The translations under genes were made by a program, and so were the position numbers. Under the pieces are notes generated by a model. It saw nothing but the letters and a program-made list of their open reading frames with translations, was not told the DNA's origin and did not search any database. From Acidobacteriota bacterium (GTDB lineage: Bacteria; Acidobacteriota; Terriglobia; Terriglobales; Acidobacteriaceae), in the NCBI GenBank assembly GCA_021809235.1, contig JAKBAG010000052.1, forward strand, positions 1 to 14,957: DNA of 14,957 nucleotides, read 5' to 3'. Positions 13,572-14,957 of the stretch are shown one piece after another. Numbering within the stretch: position 1 is the stretch's first letter; each line of letters begins with the position of its first letter.

Positions 13572-14278
13572 CGATGCGCCGGTTGGCTGACAGGCTGGCA
13601 GCGTGCCGCAGGGCTGTGTGTGTGCTGGGGCTATGTGTGTTGCCGCTGGCAGCGCAGACTGTCGCAGCGGAGTCCGCCGCGACTGGGGCGATAGCGCAGC
13701 CGACGGCAGCGGCCGTGGCCCGGCGGGTGGACGAGCACTATAACCATCTGCACACGATGCAGGCTCACTTCGAGGAGCAGTACTCGGGCATGGGTATGCA
13801 GCGCGAGGAGTCCGGCACGCTGCTGCTGGAGCGGCCGGGACGGATGCGCTGGAACTACTCCGAGCCGGCGGGGAAGTATTTCCTGCTTGATGGGCACTAC
13901 GCGTACTTCTATGCCGTGGGCAACGAGCAGGTGACGCGGATGCGGGCCAGCCAGATGGATGACCTGCGTTCGCCGCTGCGGTTTCTGCTGGGGCACACGC
14001 GGATTGGCTCCGAGCTGGATGGGCTGAAGATGCGGGCTTCCGGAGCGGAGTTTGTACTGAGCGGGGTGCCGCATGGGGCTGCCCGGCGCATTGCGTCTGT
14101 GGAGTTGACGGTGACGGCCGATGGCAGGATTACCGGGATCGAGATCCGTGAACTGGATGGTTCGGTGACCCGGTTTGCGCTGAGCAGCGAACAGGACAAT
14201 CCAATGCTGGCCCCGGAGACATTCCACTTCAGGGCACCGGCGGGGATACCGGTCAGCGATGGTCTGCCGCCGGCCTGA
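13568..14278 (+). CDS. lolA: LolA-like periplasmic outer-membrane lipoprotein carrier
   Basis: 236 residues from GTG 13568, which shares GTGA with the prepilin stop; ATG 13574, two codons on, is an alternative. The N-terminus is a long basic then hydrophobic signal sequence (about 1-34, RRAVCVLGLCVLPLAAQTVA). The mature part has the LolA order: ARRVDEHYNHLHTMQAHFEE, then QREESGTLLLERPGRMRWNY, PAGKYFLLDGHYAYFY, SPLRFLLGHTRIG and RITGIEIRELDGSVTRFAL. LolA carries lipoproteins from the LolCDE ABC transporter across the periplasm. A Cys at about position 18 within the hydrophobic stretch makes a lipoprotein signal worth excluding, although no good lipobox follows. The tight overlap with the prepilin implies coupled translation. 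Confidence 0.88.
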   Translation: MTMRRLADRLAACRRAVCVLGLCVLPLAAQTVAAESAATGAIAQPTAAAVARRVDEHYNHLHTMQAHFEEQYSGMGMQREESGTLLLERPGRMRWNYSEPAGKYFLLDGHYAYFYAVGNEQVTRMRASQMDDLRSPLRFLLGHTRIGSELDGLKMRASGAEFVLSGVPHGAARRIASVELTVTADGRITGIEIRELDGSVTRFALSSEQDNPMLAPETFHFRAPAGIPVSDGLPPA

Positions 14279-14340
14279 GCCGACAGGAGACGACTGGACG
14301 TGAGCTTTGCCGCGGACGGCGTGCCGAGCTGCTCAGAGGG

Positions 14341-14957
14341 CTACTCGTAGCGCAGGGCCTCGATGGGATTCAGGTTGGCCGCGCGGATGGCGGGAATCAT
14401 GCCGCTGATGAGGCCGGTGACGACGAGAATGCTGACGGCCACCACCACCGAGGTGAAGGAGATGCGGAGGTAGATGTCGGCTGCGCTGGCGTTGTCTGCG
14501 ATGTAGCTGTAGAAGCGGATGCGCCCGATGAGCAGGGAGACGATCTCGGCCAGCACAATGCCGCAGATGCCTCCGGTGAGGCTGATGACCATGGCCTCGG
14601 CCAGGAACTGCGTGAGGATGTGTTTGCGCTGGGCGCCGAGAGCCTTTTCCACGCCAATCTCGCGGGTGCGCTGCTGCACGGAGACCAGCATGATGTTCAT
14701 GAGGCCGATGCCAGCGATGCCGAGCGTGAGCGCGCCGACCAGCGCCAGCAGCACCTGCAGTGCGACGGAAAGAATCTGGAACTGGCTGAGCTGCTCCATG
14801 AGATCGGCGACATAGATTGCGTTGTGGTCGTCGGGATTGAAGTGGTGGGACGCGGCGAGGGCATCGCGCAGGTTCTTGACCACGACGGTGTGGTCGCCGT
14901 GGTAATCCAGCCAGATGCCGTCGAGGTAATGGGTGCTCTTGATGTCATCCATGGTGG
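14341..14957 (-). CDS. MacB/FtsX-type ABC transporter permease, C-terminal part
   Basis: About 205 codons; the frame continues past the right edge, so the internal ATG at 14952 is not the real start. A periplasmic stretch is followed by the FtsX-like domain (PF02687 type): a first membrane segment in LQVLLALVGALTLGIAGIGL, then MNIMLVSVQQRTREIGVEKALGAQRKHIL, the coupling-helix motif typical of MacB-like permeases. Two further membrane segments and the closing RAANLNPIEALRYE follow. Such proteins drive mechanotransmission-type export of peptides, antibiotics or lipoproteins with a MacB ATPase and MacA adaptor, which lie outside the window. It is convergent with lolA across a 62-bp gap without a clear terminator. 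Confidence 0.92.
   Translation of the reverse strand, partial: TMDDIKSTHYLDGIWLDYHGDHTVVVKNLRDALAASHHFNPDDHNAIYVADLMEQLSQFQILSVALQVLLALVGALTLGIAGIGLMNIMLVSVQQRTREIGVEKALGAQRKHILTQFLAEAMVISLTGGICGIVLAEIVSLLIGRIRFYSYIADNASAADIYLRISFTSVVVAVSILVVTGLISGMIPAIRAANLNPIEALRYE

Overview
The window looks like a GC-rich chromosome segment from an acidobacterium, probably class Terriglobia/family Acidobacteriaceae. This is judged from the character of the proteins (a Rho of about 416 residues preceded by a tiny conserved-looking gene, acidobacterial-type prepilin, OmpL-like porin, lone GvpL/F protein) and from the G-rich coding strands. It is an inference; no search was run. The organism is clearly diderm: it encodes a beta-barrel porin and a LolA-type lipoprotein chaperone.

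Layout, left to right. At 1-212 is the C-terminal end of a PgeF/YfiH-type enzyme. At 304-1569 is a repeat-rich, coiled-coil, tail-anchored protein of unknown function. A 315-bp AT-richer gap leads to a stand-alone GvpL/GvpF-family protein (1885-2664), which has a strong intrinsic terminator and converges on pgsA (phosphatidylglycerophosphate synthase, minus strand). Diverging from pgsA is a KdpE-like response regulator with a TTG start, followed on the same strand by an OmpL-like porin (4415-5887). A small minus-strand gene overlaps the porin's 3' end.

The centre of the window is the rho region. A recognisable promoter (6297-6325) opens a leader of about 330 nt full of inverted repeats, then a 74-codon gene, then a second leader whose last stretch is C-rich and almost devoid of G, then rho (7099-8349). 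A long hairpin follows rho. tRNA-Ala(CGC) comes next, with a possible promoter lying inside that hairpin. Behind the tRNA is a small accessory patch: a secreted-protein gene that appears to carry a one-base frameshift in a T6 run, and a Phd/VapC toxin-antitoxin pair with an operator-like palindrome over its promoter.

The right part holds uvrA on the minus strand (980 residues from a TTG start), a divergent prepilin-like gene and an overlapping lolA-like gene on the plus strand, and the C-terminal part of a MacB/FtsX-type ABC permease running in from the right edge.

Most of the window is housekeeping. I see no CRISPR array, insertion sequence, phage module or biosynthetic cluster. The observations most worth following are the two-part rho leader (structured RNA plus a candidate rut site), the apparent frameshift in the secreted protein, the orphan GvpL/F protein, the KdpE-porin pairing, and the repeat protein at 304-1569.
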